Source of the DNA: Kordia antarctica
GTDB taxonomy: Bacteria; Bacteroidota; Bacteroidia; Flavobacteriales; Flavobacteriaceae
Length of the DNA: 64,000 nt
Assembly: GCF_009901525.1 (NCBI RefSeq)
Contig: NZ_CP019288.1
Location: forward strand, 5,051,501 to 5,115,500
Direction of reading: 5' to 3'
The first letter of the stretch is position 1; each line of letters starts with the position of its first letter. The notes below the pieces were generated by a model that worked only from the letters and a program-made list of their open reading frames with translations, was not told where the DNA came from and made no database searches. This document shows, piece after piece, positions 54,305 to 62,803 of the stretch. The position numbers and the translations under genes were made by a program.

Positions 54305-56446
54305 CTACAATGATCGCAACTGATCCAATTTCCCTTTCCAAGTTTCTAACGCTTTCTTATGTCTATCAAGATCTTGGTGTACTTTTTTCAACATTGGACT
54401 GTTAGAAGACGAATTGGAGAAAAACTGTAAATTATTTTCCAACTGACGAATTTCGGCAGAAATCTCATCCGTTTTTCTACGAATAAAAATCTTCTCAGAA
54501 TTAATCTTTTCTGCATCTAAATTATCTAATCGATTGCTATACTTAATCAACTCAGATTCTTGCTTGTCAATATCCAATTTCTTGAACAATCCGTCAATAA
54601 CTTTATTGAACTTATTATCAATATTTTTCTTGCTAAACGGAACACGACCAATGGATTTCCATTCGGCAATTTTTTCCTTAATCGTTTCAATATCTTGTTT
54701 CGTATCGCCCGATAATTCTAGGGTTTCCATTGCTTCTAACAACGCTTTCTTTTTCTCTAAAGCTTCTTCTTCCTCTTTATTAGCTTCGTTTTTCTGTGCG
54801 TGTAACTTGTCAAAATAGTGATTACAAGCATTTTTAAATTGCTTCCAAACCTTGTCAGAAATTTTCTTTGGCACATGTCCAACCTTTTTCCAATCGGCTT
54901 GCACTTTCTTCATTCTTGGCGTCGTATCATTCCAATCGTCGTTATCTTTCAACGATTCTGCCAACTCAATCAACGCTAATTTCTTCGCTAAATTATCTTG
55001 TTGTTCTTTCTTTAAAGACTTGTAAAACGTATTTTTATTCGCATTAAAATCACGAACAGCATGCTTAAATTTTGACCAAGTTGCTTCGTTAACTTTAATC
55101 GGAACTTTTCCTGCTTTGAAAAATTCTTCACGTAACTTTTCAATCTCTTTAATCTTATTCTGCCACTGATTGTGAACTGTATAACTTCCAGTAGAAATAG
55201 CATTAATCTTCTCGATAATTTCTTCCTTTACGACTAAATTCTGTTCGTAAACCTTATCAATATTTTTAAAATAATCTTGACGCCTGTCATGAATTGACTT
55301 TGTAGCTGCGCTGAATTTATTCCAAATGTCTTCACGTAATTCTTTTGCAACAGGACCAATATCTTCTTTCCAAAGTCTGTGTAAATTTTGCAATTCGCGG
55401 AATGCGTGAATCACATCATTTTCCTGCGCTAATTCTTCAGCACGTGCTACAATTTTTTGTTTTTCAGTATAATTATGTTTAAAATCTAAATCGCGAAGAT
55501 CTCTATTCAAGTGTAAAAAGTCGTAAAAACGTTCTACATGATGATGATACGTTCGCCAAACATTATTGTATTGCGTTTTCGGAATAGAACCCGCAGTACG
55601 CCATTCTTCTTGAATTTTCTTAAATTGTTTATACGTTGTGTTGATGTTTTCTTCCACATTCAACAAACCTTTCAATTCTTCAATTAGTGCTAAACGTCTT
55701 GCTAAATTGGCATGTAAATCTTTCTCTAAACTCTTATAATAATCTGTGCGTTTGCTGCGATATGCATTGTACGCGACGTTAAATTTTCCTTTAATTGGCA
55801 ATGAAAAATGGAAGTCAATAATATTACCGCCTTCCGCTAAAAAGTCTTCTTTACTTTGTTCTAAAACTTCGTTGAATTTTTGATTGAATTCAGATTTAAT
55901 TCCATCAACATGATCTTTTATTGCTTGAACCTTCTCGTTTTGCACCAATTTTTCCAATTCTACAACCAATGCTTCCATAGTCATAGTATCATATTCTAGC
56001 ACAGGAATTTCGTGGCGTTTATTAGCACTTTCATCTTCCGAATCTTCGGCAACGCTTTCACTGACTTGCTTCACAGCTTCTTGATGTTCCTCTATCGTTT
56101 GCTCTGATTCATCTGCAACTTGTTCACTTTCAACTTCAGCAGTTTCTACAACAGTTTCATTTTCAGTGTTTTCAGCTTCAACTTCATTCTCACTTTCAAC
56201 TTCAGCAGTTTCTACAATCGTTTCATTTTCAGTAGTTTCAACTTCATTCTCGCTTTTAACTTCAGCAGTTTCATCTTCGGTAGCTTCAATTTCCGCTTCA
56301 ACTTCATTTTCAGTTTCTACAACTTCTTCACTTTCAGTGTTTTCAACTTCATTTTTAGCTTCAGTAGCTTCAACTTCATTGGTTGATTGTGATTCTAAAT
56401 TTCCTTCTGCGTTTTGCAGGTTATCATCTTTTTCTTCTAACATCAT
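54305..56446 (-). CDS. DUF349 repeat protein with acidic N-terminus
   Basis: 713 aa from the ATG at 56444-56446. The longer frame begins upstream, but the MMLEEKDDNLQ start is the more natural. Residues 1-150 are low-complexity Glu/Val/Thr, probably disordered. The rest is about five DUF349 units of 70-80 residues, each with a W-x-x-x-G-x-[VI]-P turn (WRTAGSIPKTQYN, FFKAGKVPIKVNEATW, WKKVGHVPKKISDKVW, WKSIGRVPFSKKN). Rich in Lys and Glu and helical throughout. Family members bear on stress response or chromosome-linked functions, but the biochemical role is unknown. Confidence 0.88.
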   Translation of the reverse strand: MMLEEKDDNLQNAEGNLESQSTNEVEATEAKNEVENTESEEVVETENEVEAEIEATEDETAEVKSENEVETTENETIVETAEVESENEVEAENTENETVVETAEVESEQVADESEQTIEEHQEAVKQVSESVAEDSEDESANKRHEIPVLEYDTMTMEALVVELEKLVQNEKVQAIKDHVDGIKSEFNQKFNEVLEQSKEDFLAEGGNIIDFHFSLPIKGKFNVAYNAYRSKRTDYYKSLEKDLHANLARRLALIEELKGLLNVEENINTTYKQFKKIQEEWRTAGSIPKTQYNNVWRTYHHHVERFYDFLHLNRDLRDLDFKHNYTEKQKIVARAEELAQENDVIHAFRELQNLHRLWKEDIGPVAKELREDIWNKFSAATKSIHDRRQDYFKNIDKVYEQNLVVKEEIIEKINAISTGSYTVHNQWQNKIKEIEKLREEFFKAGKVPIKVNEATWSKFKHAVRDFNANKNTFYKSLKKEQQDNLAKKLALIELAESLKDNDDWNDTTPRMKKVQADWKKVGHVPKKISDKVWKQFKNACNHYFDKLHAQKNEANKEEEEALEKKKALLEAMETLELSGDTKQDIETIKEKIAEWKSIGRVPFSKKNIDNKFNKVIDGLFKKLDIDKQESELIKYSNRLDNLDAEKINSEKIFIRRKTDEISAEIRQLENNLQFFSNSSSNSPMLKKVHQDLDRHKKALETWKGKLDQLRSL

Positions 56447-56571
56447 AAAAATGTTTGGGTTCGTTTCGTTTCTTTTTCTAGCTTTAAAACTCGAATATAC
56501 TAACAACTAACAAAACGACAAAGTTTTACAGATGAGAAACCTCCATAATCGGCGTAAAAAAGGTGGGTTTA

Positions 56572-57315
56572 TTAAGAATTCCATATTTTCCAAGCTTTTT
56601 CTGCTTGAAATTCTAACATTTTGGAACCATTTACAATTTGAGCGCCTTGTAAGCGTCCGAGTTTCAGAAAGGTAGTTTCGGACGGATTGTAGATTAAATC
56701 GAACAATAAAAAGTCTTTAGAAACATATTTATACGGAATATCTGGGCAATCTTCAATTTTTGGAAACGTACCTAAAGGCGTACAATTCACAATTATTGAA
56801 TGTGATTTCATGATTTTTTCGCTTAAATCTTGATAGGATATGGATTGATTATTTTTCGGTTTCCGAGAAACATATTTATACGAAATATTCAATTCTTCAA
56901 ACACAAATGCAATCGCTTTTGATGCGCCGCCAGTTCCTAAAATTAATGCTTTTTTATGATGCCTTTTAAGATGTGGTTTGATTGATTTTTCGAATCCGTA
57001 ACAATCTGTATTGTATCCTTTTAGACTTCCATCTTTTTGAATTTTAATCGTATTTACAGCACCAATTTTTTTTGCTTTTTTGTGTAAATCATCTAAGTAC
57101 GGAATTACCGTTTCTTTGTACGGAATTGTTACATTCATTCCTTTGATTGTGGTGTTTTTTTCAAAAATCTTAGGAAAATCTTCAATAGATGGAATATCAA
57201 AATTTACATATGAATAATTAGCTAGTTTTAGCACTTTAAATTTCTTCGTGAAATATCCTTTTGAAAACGAGTAGGAGATATGTTTTCCGAGCAATCCGAA
57301 TAGTGATTTAGACAT
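56572..57315 (-). CDS. aroE: Shikimate dehydrogenase
   Basis: 247 aa from the ATG at 57313-57315, chosen because FGLLGKHISYSFSKGYFT should be near the N-terminus; another ATG six codons upstream is possible. The catalytic lysine lies in MNVTIPYKETV, the shikimate-binding Asn/Asp in YNTDCYGFEKS, and the NADP loop in LILGTGGASKAIAF. It reduces 3-dehydroshikimate in aromatic amino acid synthesis. The start overlaps the end of the DUF368 gene by 8 bp. Confidence 0.93.
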   Translation of the reverse strand: MSKSLFGLLGKHISYSFSKGYFTKKFKVLKLANYSYVNFDIPSIEDFPKIFEKNTTIKGMNVTIPYKETVIPYLDDLHKKAKKIGAVNTIKIQKDGSLKGYNTDCYGFEKSIKPHLKRHHKKALILGTGGASKAIAFVFEELNISYKYVSRKPKNNQSISYQDLSEKIMKSHSIIVNCTPLGTFPKIEDCPDIPYKYVSKDFLLFDLIYNPSETTFLKLGRLQGAQIVNGSKMLEFQAEKAWKIWNS

Positions 57316-58345
57316 TTTTTGTTCGTTTTCCATACCAATCTATAGCTAACACTACTGAAATTCCGATGCCAATAAAAAATACAGCAATCCACGTTTCGCT
57401 TGCAGAAATATCAGGAATGAGTCGTTTGTAATTTTGAATAATTTGCTTTCCGTTTGAATCTTGCAAATAGACGCCAGCTTCGTTTACTTTGTAAATGGTT
57501 TCTTTCCAAGGCCAAACTACGCCAAGTGAACCAGAAATAAATCCAATAATTATTGCCGTTGTGATATTTTTGTAATGTTTTAAGACATAACTTAAAAGGT
57601 GCGATAATGTAACCAATCCGACAGCAGAACCTGCAGTAAATACTGCTAAAATCTTTAAATCGATAATGCGTTGAGAATCGCTAGTAAAAGAAAAATCGCC
57701 ACGAACTATATCTGAAATTGTGTCATATAATGCATTTACAGAATCGACCAATAATAATACATAGTTTCCGAGTAATATTAAGATAAACGAACCAGAAAGT
57801 CCAGGCAATGTCATTCCTGAAACACTGATAATTCCACATAAAAAGACAAAACCTAAATGATCATTTTTCATTGCAGGATTCATCAAACTAATGGCAATTC
57901 CAACAGAAATTCCAATCAGCAAACTTAGGATTGTAGTTCGATTCCAGTGGTTAAAATCTTTTGCGATGTAATAAATAGAACCGAGAATCATCCCAAAAAA
58001 AGCAGACCAAACATAGAGTTCGTAATGCTGAATGAAATAATCAAGGATTTTGGAAACACTAAAGTAACTGATTAACATTCCCAGAATCAATAAACTTAAA
58101 AACCGTCCGTTTATGTATTGATAGAAACCTTTAAATCGTCCGTTAAAAAGTAGTTTGAACGCTTTTCCATTAACGCGTTGCAACGAGAAGATAAATTCTT
58201 CGTAAAAACCAGCAACAAATGCTACGATTCCGCCAGAAACACCAGGAACTTTGTTCGCTGCGCCCATAGCCAAACCTTTGACGATAAGTAAGATTTTATC
58301 TTTGAGCGTTCGCGTGTTTTGCTTGCTTTTGTTCGTGTTAATCAT
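57308..58345 (-). CDS. DUF368 family membrane protein (PopT-like), copy 2
   Basis: 345 aa, about nine membrane segments. The signature MGAANKVPGVSGGIVAFVAGFYEEFI and the inner repeat SGMTLPGLSGSFILILLGNY are as in PopT, a DUF368 protein shown to recycle undecaprenyl phosphate across the membrane. It starts within the last four bases of the paralogue upstream (overlap ATGA) and leads into aroE. Two tandem copies may have different lipid or pH ranges. Confidence 0.9.
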   Translation of the reverse strand: MINTNKSKQNTRTLKDKILLIVKGLAMGAANKVPGVSGGIVAFVAGFYEEFIFSLQRVNGKAFKLLFNGRFKGFYQYINGRFLSLLILGMLISYFSVSKILDYFIQHYELYVWSAFFGMILGSIYYIAKDFNHWNRTTILSLLIGISVGIAISLMNPAMKNDHLGFVFLCGIISVSGMTLPGLSGSFILILLGNYVLLLVDSVNALYDTISDIVRGDFSFTSDSQRIIDLKILAVFTAGSAVGLVTLSHLLSYVLKHYKNITTAIIIGFISGSLGVVWPWKETIYKVNEAGVYLQDSNGKQIIQNYKRLIPDISASETWIAVFFIGIGISVVLAIDWYGKRTKNV

Positions 58346-59289
58346 TCATGATTTTTATTTTTTCGCGTTGCGAATTTTTCCATCATAAAAATAGTCAGAA
58401 ATCCGATAACCATCAACACAATTGCGAAAAGAAGTTTTGGATCTAAGTTATTTACAGTTTCAAACGTATTTGGTAAGATGCTTTTTCCGTACACATTTAC
58501 TTCTTCTCCATGCGAATCAACTCGTGTTCCGGTGATTATTTTCCAAGGCCAAATCTTATTTAAAGAACCTAATATGAAGCCTGTTAAAATGGCTAATGTC
58601 AGGTTTTTATAGTTGTTGAATAACCATTTTAAGATTTTTGAAAATGATAGTAAACCAATAATTGCTCCAACTGCAAAAATGGCAATGGTTTTAAAATCTC
58701 GCTCGTCAATTGCATTCAAAACTGGTTCGTATGCACCTAAAAGTACTAAGATAAATGCACCTGAAATTCCAGGAAGAATCATGGCGCAAATTGCCAATGC
58801 GCCAGCAACGAATATAAACCATGACGAATTTACACTTTCTTCGCCACCTGGTAATGTTGTAATGTAGTAGGCTACAATCGCGCCAAGCGTAAAACCTAGA
58901 ATAGTTTTCCAGTTCCAGCTTTCTATTTGTTTTCCGATGAATAGAATACTTGCAATGACCAAACCGAAGAAAAACGCCCATAATAATATAGGTTCCGTGT
59001 TTAGTAAGGTTTTTATGAGTTTTGCCAACGAAAGTATACTGATTCCGATTCCGATCATTAAGGCAAGCAGAAAGTTTCCGTTGAGTTGTGTCCAAGCAGC
59101 TTTAATTCCGTCTTTTCGTAAGGTTTTGAAAAGACTCAAATTTACATTGTTGATCGAAGTGATCAATTCTTCATAAATTCCAGAAATAAAAGCGATTGTT
59201 CCACCAGAAACGCCAGGCACAACATCGGCTGCGCCCATTGCTAAACCTTTGAATGTAATTATTAAATAATCGAATAGACTTCTATTCAT
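58342..59289 (-). CDS. DUF368 family membrane protein (PopT-like), copy 1
   Basis: 315 aa, paralogous to the gene that follows it by overlap. MGAADVVPGVSGGTIAFISGIYEELI and CAMILPGISGAFILVLLGAYEP are the duplicated half-motifs of the family. Both genes end with KIWPWK or similar near the last loop. The pair would return undecaprenyl phosphate to the cytoplasmic face for peptidoglycan and O-antigen building. Confidence 0.9.
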   Translation of the reverse strand: MNRSLFDYLIITFKGLAMGAADVVPGVSGGTIAFISGIYEELITSINNVNLSLFKTLRKDGIKAAWTQLNGNFLLALMIGIGISILSLAKLIKTLLNTEPILLWAFFFGLVIASILFIGKQIESWNWKTILGFTLGAIVAYYITTLPGGEESVNSSWFIFVAGALAICAMILPGISGAFILVLLGAYEPVLNAIDERDFKTIAIFAVGAIIGLLSFSKILKWLFNNYKNLTLAILTGFILGSLNKIWPWKIITGTRVDSHGEEVNVYGKSILPNTFETVNNLDPKLLFAIVLMVIGFLTIFMMEKFATRKNKNHE

Positions 59290-59358
59290 GTGTAGCTAGT
59301 TATTAGTTTAATTTCATTCATAAGTAATTATGAATACTACACGCAAAAGTATGGAATT

Positions 59359-60765
59359 TTATGTGGACGGTTTTTTAAATTCTGAAATAATATTTTTGAC
59401 CGAAACACGCATAAAAATACTTGGAAAAAGTTTTTCAAATTGCAAGTGTTGTGTAAAGTTGTTTCGCAATGCATTTTTTAGATGAAACGTTCCTTTTGTT
59501 TGTTCGCCTAGCGTGAAATAGATTCCTGCCAATCGGTATTCAATTTTTGAATGATCTGGAAAAAATTCCAACGCTTGCAAAAGTACATGAACGCCATTGC
59601 TGTATTCGCCTAGAAGCTTTAAAATATCTGCCCAAGCAATCCAAGTAGACAGTTCATAGTTTCCTAATTCGACCGTTTTTTGATAGGCAATATCTGCTTC
59701 TTCATAGAGTTGCAATGCTCTGTGAATTTCTGCACTTCGTCTCCAATATGAAACATTTTCAGTATCAATATTAATCGCTTTATTGATGTAATGCAACGCT
59801 TTTTGATAGTTTTCTTCCTTTATATAATAGTCTGTAATTGCTGTCCAACCTTTATCTAATAACGGATCTTCATGAACCGTTTTGTAGTAGAATTTTACTG
59901 CTAAGTCTTTTTTGCCTAGCTTTTCATAACATTTTCCAATGCGTAAGAATGCAAACGAAGTTGGATCGTCTAAATCTAACGTTATTTGATAGTTGTGAAT
60001 TGCTTCTTCGTATTCGCCTAGTTTTTCGAGTACTTTTCCTTTTTCAAGATATGCACCAATAAAACGATCGTCAGCAATAATAGCAAAGTCAAAAGCGGCT
60101 AATGCTTCTATAAATAATTTTTTGGTGTAATATTGTTTTCCTAATTGATGCCAAGCAACTTCCGAATACGGATTTTTGTCTATGTAACTGTTTAAGTATT
60201 CAATAGCGCCGTCAATATCTTCTAAAAACTCAAAACAATAAATCGCGTTGTATAAGGAAGAATAATCGTCCATATCAAACTCAATACACTTTAAAAAGTG
60301 ATGTTTTGCTTCTTTAAAATCTTCAATAAATAAATATTCCATTCCAATTAATGAGTTGACATCTGCCATATCATCTGTGAATTCCAACGCCATTTTTAAT
60401 AACTCAATGGCTTTGTAATGTTGATCTCTTTTGGAATAGATATTTGCTTTCTGAATATAGACTTCAGCATTATTCGTCTCTAAAACATAGAGTTTGTCTA
60501 GTAATTTTTCGGCTTCATTTAGTTTGTTTTCATACACCATCAATTCGATTTCCATGAGTTTTAAATTCACAGAACTCGGATGTTGTTCTAAACTTATTTT
60601 TATAGCTTTTTTGGCTAAGGCAACTTTCCCTGAATCTAAGTAATGATGAATGATATCTTCAAATTCAGAAGAGTCAAAAAACAAAACATTGTTTGTCTTC
60701 AACATCGATTCAAACTTCGAAAGCGCTAAATTTTGATCTTCATTAGAGCTAAATAGCATAAGCAA
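59359..60765 (-). CDS. Tetratricopeptide repeat protein
   Basis: 468 aa, soluble, no signal peptide. About ten or eleven TPR units can be traced, for example AEVYIQKANIYSKRDQHYKAIELL, SEVAWHQLGKQYYTKKLFIEAL and FIGAYLEKGKVLEKLGEYEEAI. Likely a protein-protein scaffold in the cytoplasm. It stands upstream of the DUF368 genes with 69 bp between, so co-transcription is possible. The partner is unknown. Confidence 0.9.
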   Translation of the reverse strand: MLMLFSSNEDQNLALSKFESMLKTNNVLFFDSSEFEDIIHHYLDSGKVALAKKAIKISLEQHPSSVNLKLMEIELMVYENKLNEAEKLLDKLYVLETNNAEVYIQKANIYSKRDQHYKAIELLKMALEFTDDMADVNSLIGMEYLFIEDFKEAKHHFLKCIEFDMDDYSSLYNAIYCFEFLEDIDGAIEYLNSYIDKNPYSEVAWHQLGKQYYTKKLFIEALAAFDFAIIADDRFIGAYLEKGKVLEKLGEYEEAIHNYQITLDLDDPTSFAFLRIGKCYEKLGKKDLAVKFYYKTVHEDPLLDKGWTAITDYYIKEENYQKALHYINKAINIDTENVSYWRRSAEIHRALQLYEEADIAYQKTVELGNYELSTWIAWADILKLLGEYSNGVHVLLQALEFFPDHSKIEYRLAGIYFTLGEQTKGTFHLKNALRNNFTQHLQFEKLFPSIFMRVSVKNIISEFKKPST

Positions 60766-60958
60766 TACGCGTTTTTAGATTTCTATAATATTAAAAGTAG
60801 TTGATGCAAGTGTTGTTTTTTGGGTTTGAAGCCAATTGTTTTCAACAAAGTAATCAACAAGTGTTAATTATTGCCTGTGAGACAATTAATTGATTTTTAG
60901 CGGTTTGTTCTATTTTTCGGTTGTTTTGATGACTATTTATAACGAATTTTGGTTTTAT

Positions 60959-62140
60959 TTAGTCTTTTATGGTTCGTAAAACTTTCATAATAACGGCGCA
61001 ACCTTGCTTAATTTCATCTTTTGAAATCGTTAATGGTGGCGTAATTCGCACGGCTTTTGGCTCAAATAATAGCCAAAAAAGGATCAAACCTTCTTCCAAA
61101 CAACCTAATATTATTTGATTCGCAACAGCTGCATTTTTCACAATTAGCGACAACATTAATCCTTTTCCGCGAATTTCTTCAATGTATTTGTGTTGTAATA
61201 ATTCTCGGAATAATTCTTCTTTTAGTACTGTTTGAGCCATTAAAGTACTTTCTGTAATTTCTTTTAATGTTGCCAAACTTGCTGCTGCAATTACTGGATG
61301 ACCGCCAAACGTTGTTATATGTCCTAGTTTTGGTTGCTCTTGTAACGTGTCCATTATTTCTGCGGAAGCTGTAAATGCTCCAACAGGCATTCCGCCGCCC
61401 ATTCCTTTTCCCATTACTAAAACATCTGGTATAACATCATAGTGTTGAAAGCCAAATAGTTTTCCTGTGCGACCAAATCCGGGTTGTATTTCGTCTAAAA
61501 TCAACAATGCGCCGACTTCTACACAACGTTGTTTTACTTTTTTTAAATAATTATTTGTTGGAACAATAAAACCTGCGCCACCTTGAATAGTTTCTAAAAT
61601 AACGCCAGCCGTTTTCGTTGTAATTTTCTCTAAATCTTCTTCATTATTGAACTGAATAAAATGGACATCGGGCAATAATGGTCTGAAAGCTTGTTTGCGT
61701 TCTTCAAAACCCATTACGCTCAATGCGCCATGTGTATTTCCGTGATACGCATTGTTTGCAGCAATTAATTCCGAACGTCCTGTGTAGCGTTTTGCTAATT
61801 TTAAAGCACCTTCAATAGCTTCTGTTCCTGAGTTTGTTAGGTATGTTTTTTCTAACGGATTTGGCAATAGAGAAGCTAACAATTTTGTCAATTCCACTGC
61901 TGATTTTTGCACATATTCTCCATAAACCATGACATGCAAATAGGAATCTAATTGCTTTTTAATCGCATTGACAACTCTTGGATGTCTGTGTCCTAAACTA
62001 CATGCAGAAACACCAGCTACAAAATCTAAATATTCTTTGTTATTTGTATCATAGATGTAACTTCCTTCCGCATGCGAAACTTCCATTGCGAGCGGATGCG
62101 GCGTTGTTTGTGCTTGGTATTTTAAAAAATCTTTTTTCAT
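60959..62140 (-). CDS. Class III PLP-dependent aminotransferase
   Basis: 393 aa from ATG 62138-62140 (MKKDFLKYQAQTTPHPLAME). YLTNSGTEAIEGALKLAKRYTGR is the PLP phosphate site, LILDEIQPGFGRTGKLF the Asp motif, and VMGKGMGGGMPVGAF bears the PLP lysine. It resembles acetylornithine, 4-aminobutyrate and related aminotransferases; the substrate cannot be told. The frame is open to 62284 only because the mini-ORF of copy F of the 295-bp element is in frame with it; the longer start is rejected. Confidence 0.92.
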   Translation of the reverse strand: MKKDFLKYQAQTTPHPLAMEVSHAEGSYIYDTNNKEYLDFVAGVSACSLGHRHPRVVNAIKKQLDSYLHVMVYGEYVQKSAVELTKLLASLLPNPLEKTYLTNSGTEAIEGALKLAKRYTGRSELIAANNAYHGNTHGALSVMGFEERKQAFRPLLPDVHFIQFNNEEDLEKITTKTAGVILETIQGGAGFIVPTNNYLKKVKQRCVEVGALLILDEIQPGFGRTGKLFGFQHYDVIPDVLVMGKGMGGGMPVGAFTASAEIMDTLQEQPKLGHITTFGGHPVIAAASLATLKEITESTLMAQTVLKEELFRELLQHKYIEEIRGKGLMLSLIVKNAAVANQIILGCLEEGLILFWLLFEPKAVRITPPLTISKDEIKQGCAVIMKVLRTIKD

Positions 62141-62205
62141 AGAAATTGTTTGCAAAGATACGAAGTTAATTGGTGGGTTTTTGATTGAAAAATTAAACAT
62201 TAAAT

Positions 62206-62501
62206 AACGTGAGTTCGACATAGTTTTACTTAAGTAAAATTTTGAACATATTTTAAAAATAAGTGCTAAGTATTTGATTTTCATTTTTTTTTATTTTCGT
62301 TTTCTTTGTTCGCACAAAGAAAAGAAACAAAAGAAAGTGCGCTTTTCCAGAGGTATTTTTAGTTTTTCTTTTAAGGAAAAACTAAAACCGCATGAATTTT
62401 TCTAAATTTTCTCCAAGGATTCGAAAATTCTTAACGAAAAATCCCTGCTATACTGCGGAAAAGACAAAAAACACTCTGAATTTTTATATCGAACTCAGGT
62501 T
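62206..62501 (-). repeat. 295-bp dispersed element, intact copy F
   Basis: 296 bp bounded by AACGTGAGTTCGA (62206-62218) and TCGAACTCAGGTT (62489-62501), flanked by AAAT on both sides (62202-62205 and 62502-62505), a possible 4-bp target duplication. The mini-ORF (MKIKYLALIFKICSKFYLSK) starts at 62284 on the minus strand and runs without a stop into the aminotransferase frame. It lies 65 bp before the aminotransferase start. The rest of the 663-bp gap holds the hairpin at 62637. Confidence 0.92.
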
Positions 62502-62636
62502 AAATATACAAAGTGATAATTTTGTAAGGGAATCTTGAAATTGTGTAAGACGTAATTGCCAATTCTGTTGCATCTTTGTAATGTAATTAAGAAATGAATT
62601 AGCAAATAATAAGAATATAAAGTTTTGGTTGGTTAT

Positions 62637-62674
62637 AAAAAGAGGATGATATCTACAAAAGTCATTCTCTTTTT
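62637..62674 (-). terminator. Hairpin downstream of the OstA-like gene, probable terminator
   Basis: 13-bp stem AAAAAGAGGATGA/TCATTCTCTTTTT with one wobble and a 12-nt loop. It lies 130 nt past the OstA-like stop. It could instead close a small RNA on the plus strand, as a T run follows there too. Confidence 0.5.
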
Positions 62675-62803
62675 TGTGTTTAAAGGTTTAAGAAATCTAT
62701 TCGAAAAAGAATAACGAACATCGATTTTTCATTTGAGAAGTTTCTCAAACTTGTTTCCCAATACCCAACAACCCAAAACCCAAATTCCTAAGACCTAAAA
62801 ACC

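Noticed and set aside
56166-56510. Ser/Phe-rich plus-strand frames opposite the DUF349 N-terminus
   Set aside because: Complement of a Glu/Val/Thr low-complexity coding region; biased composition explains the open frames.
62141-62284. 48-residue N-terminal extension of the aminotransferase
   Set aside because: It is coded by copy F of the 295-bp element and flank; orthologous enzymes start near MKKDFLKYQ, so the ATG at 62140 was used.
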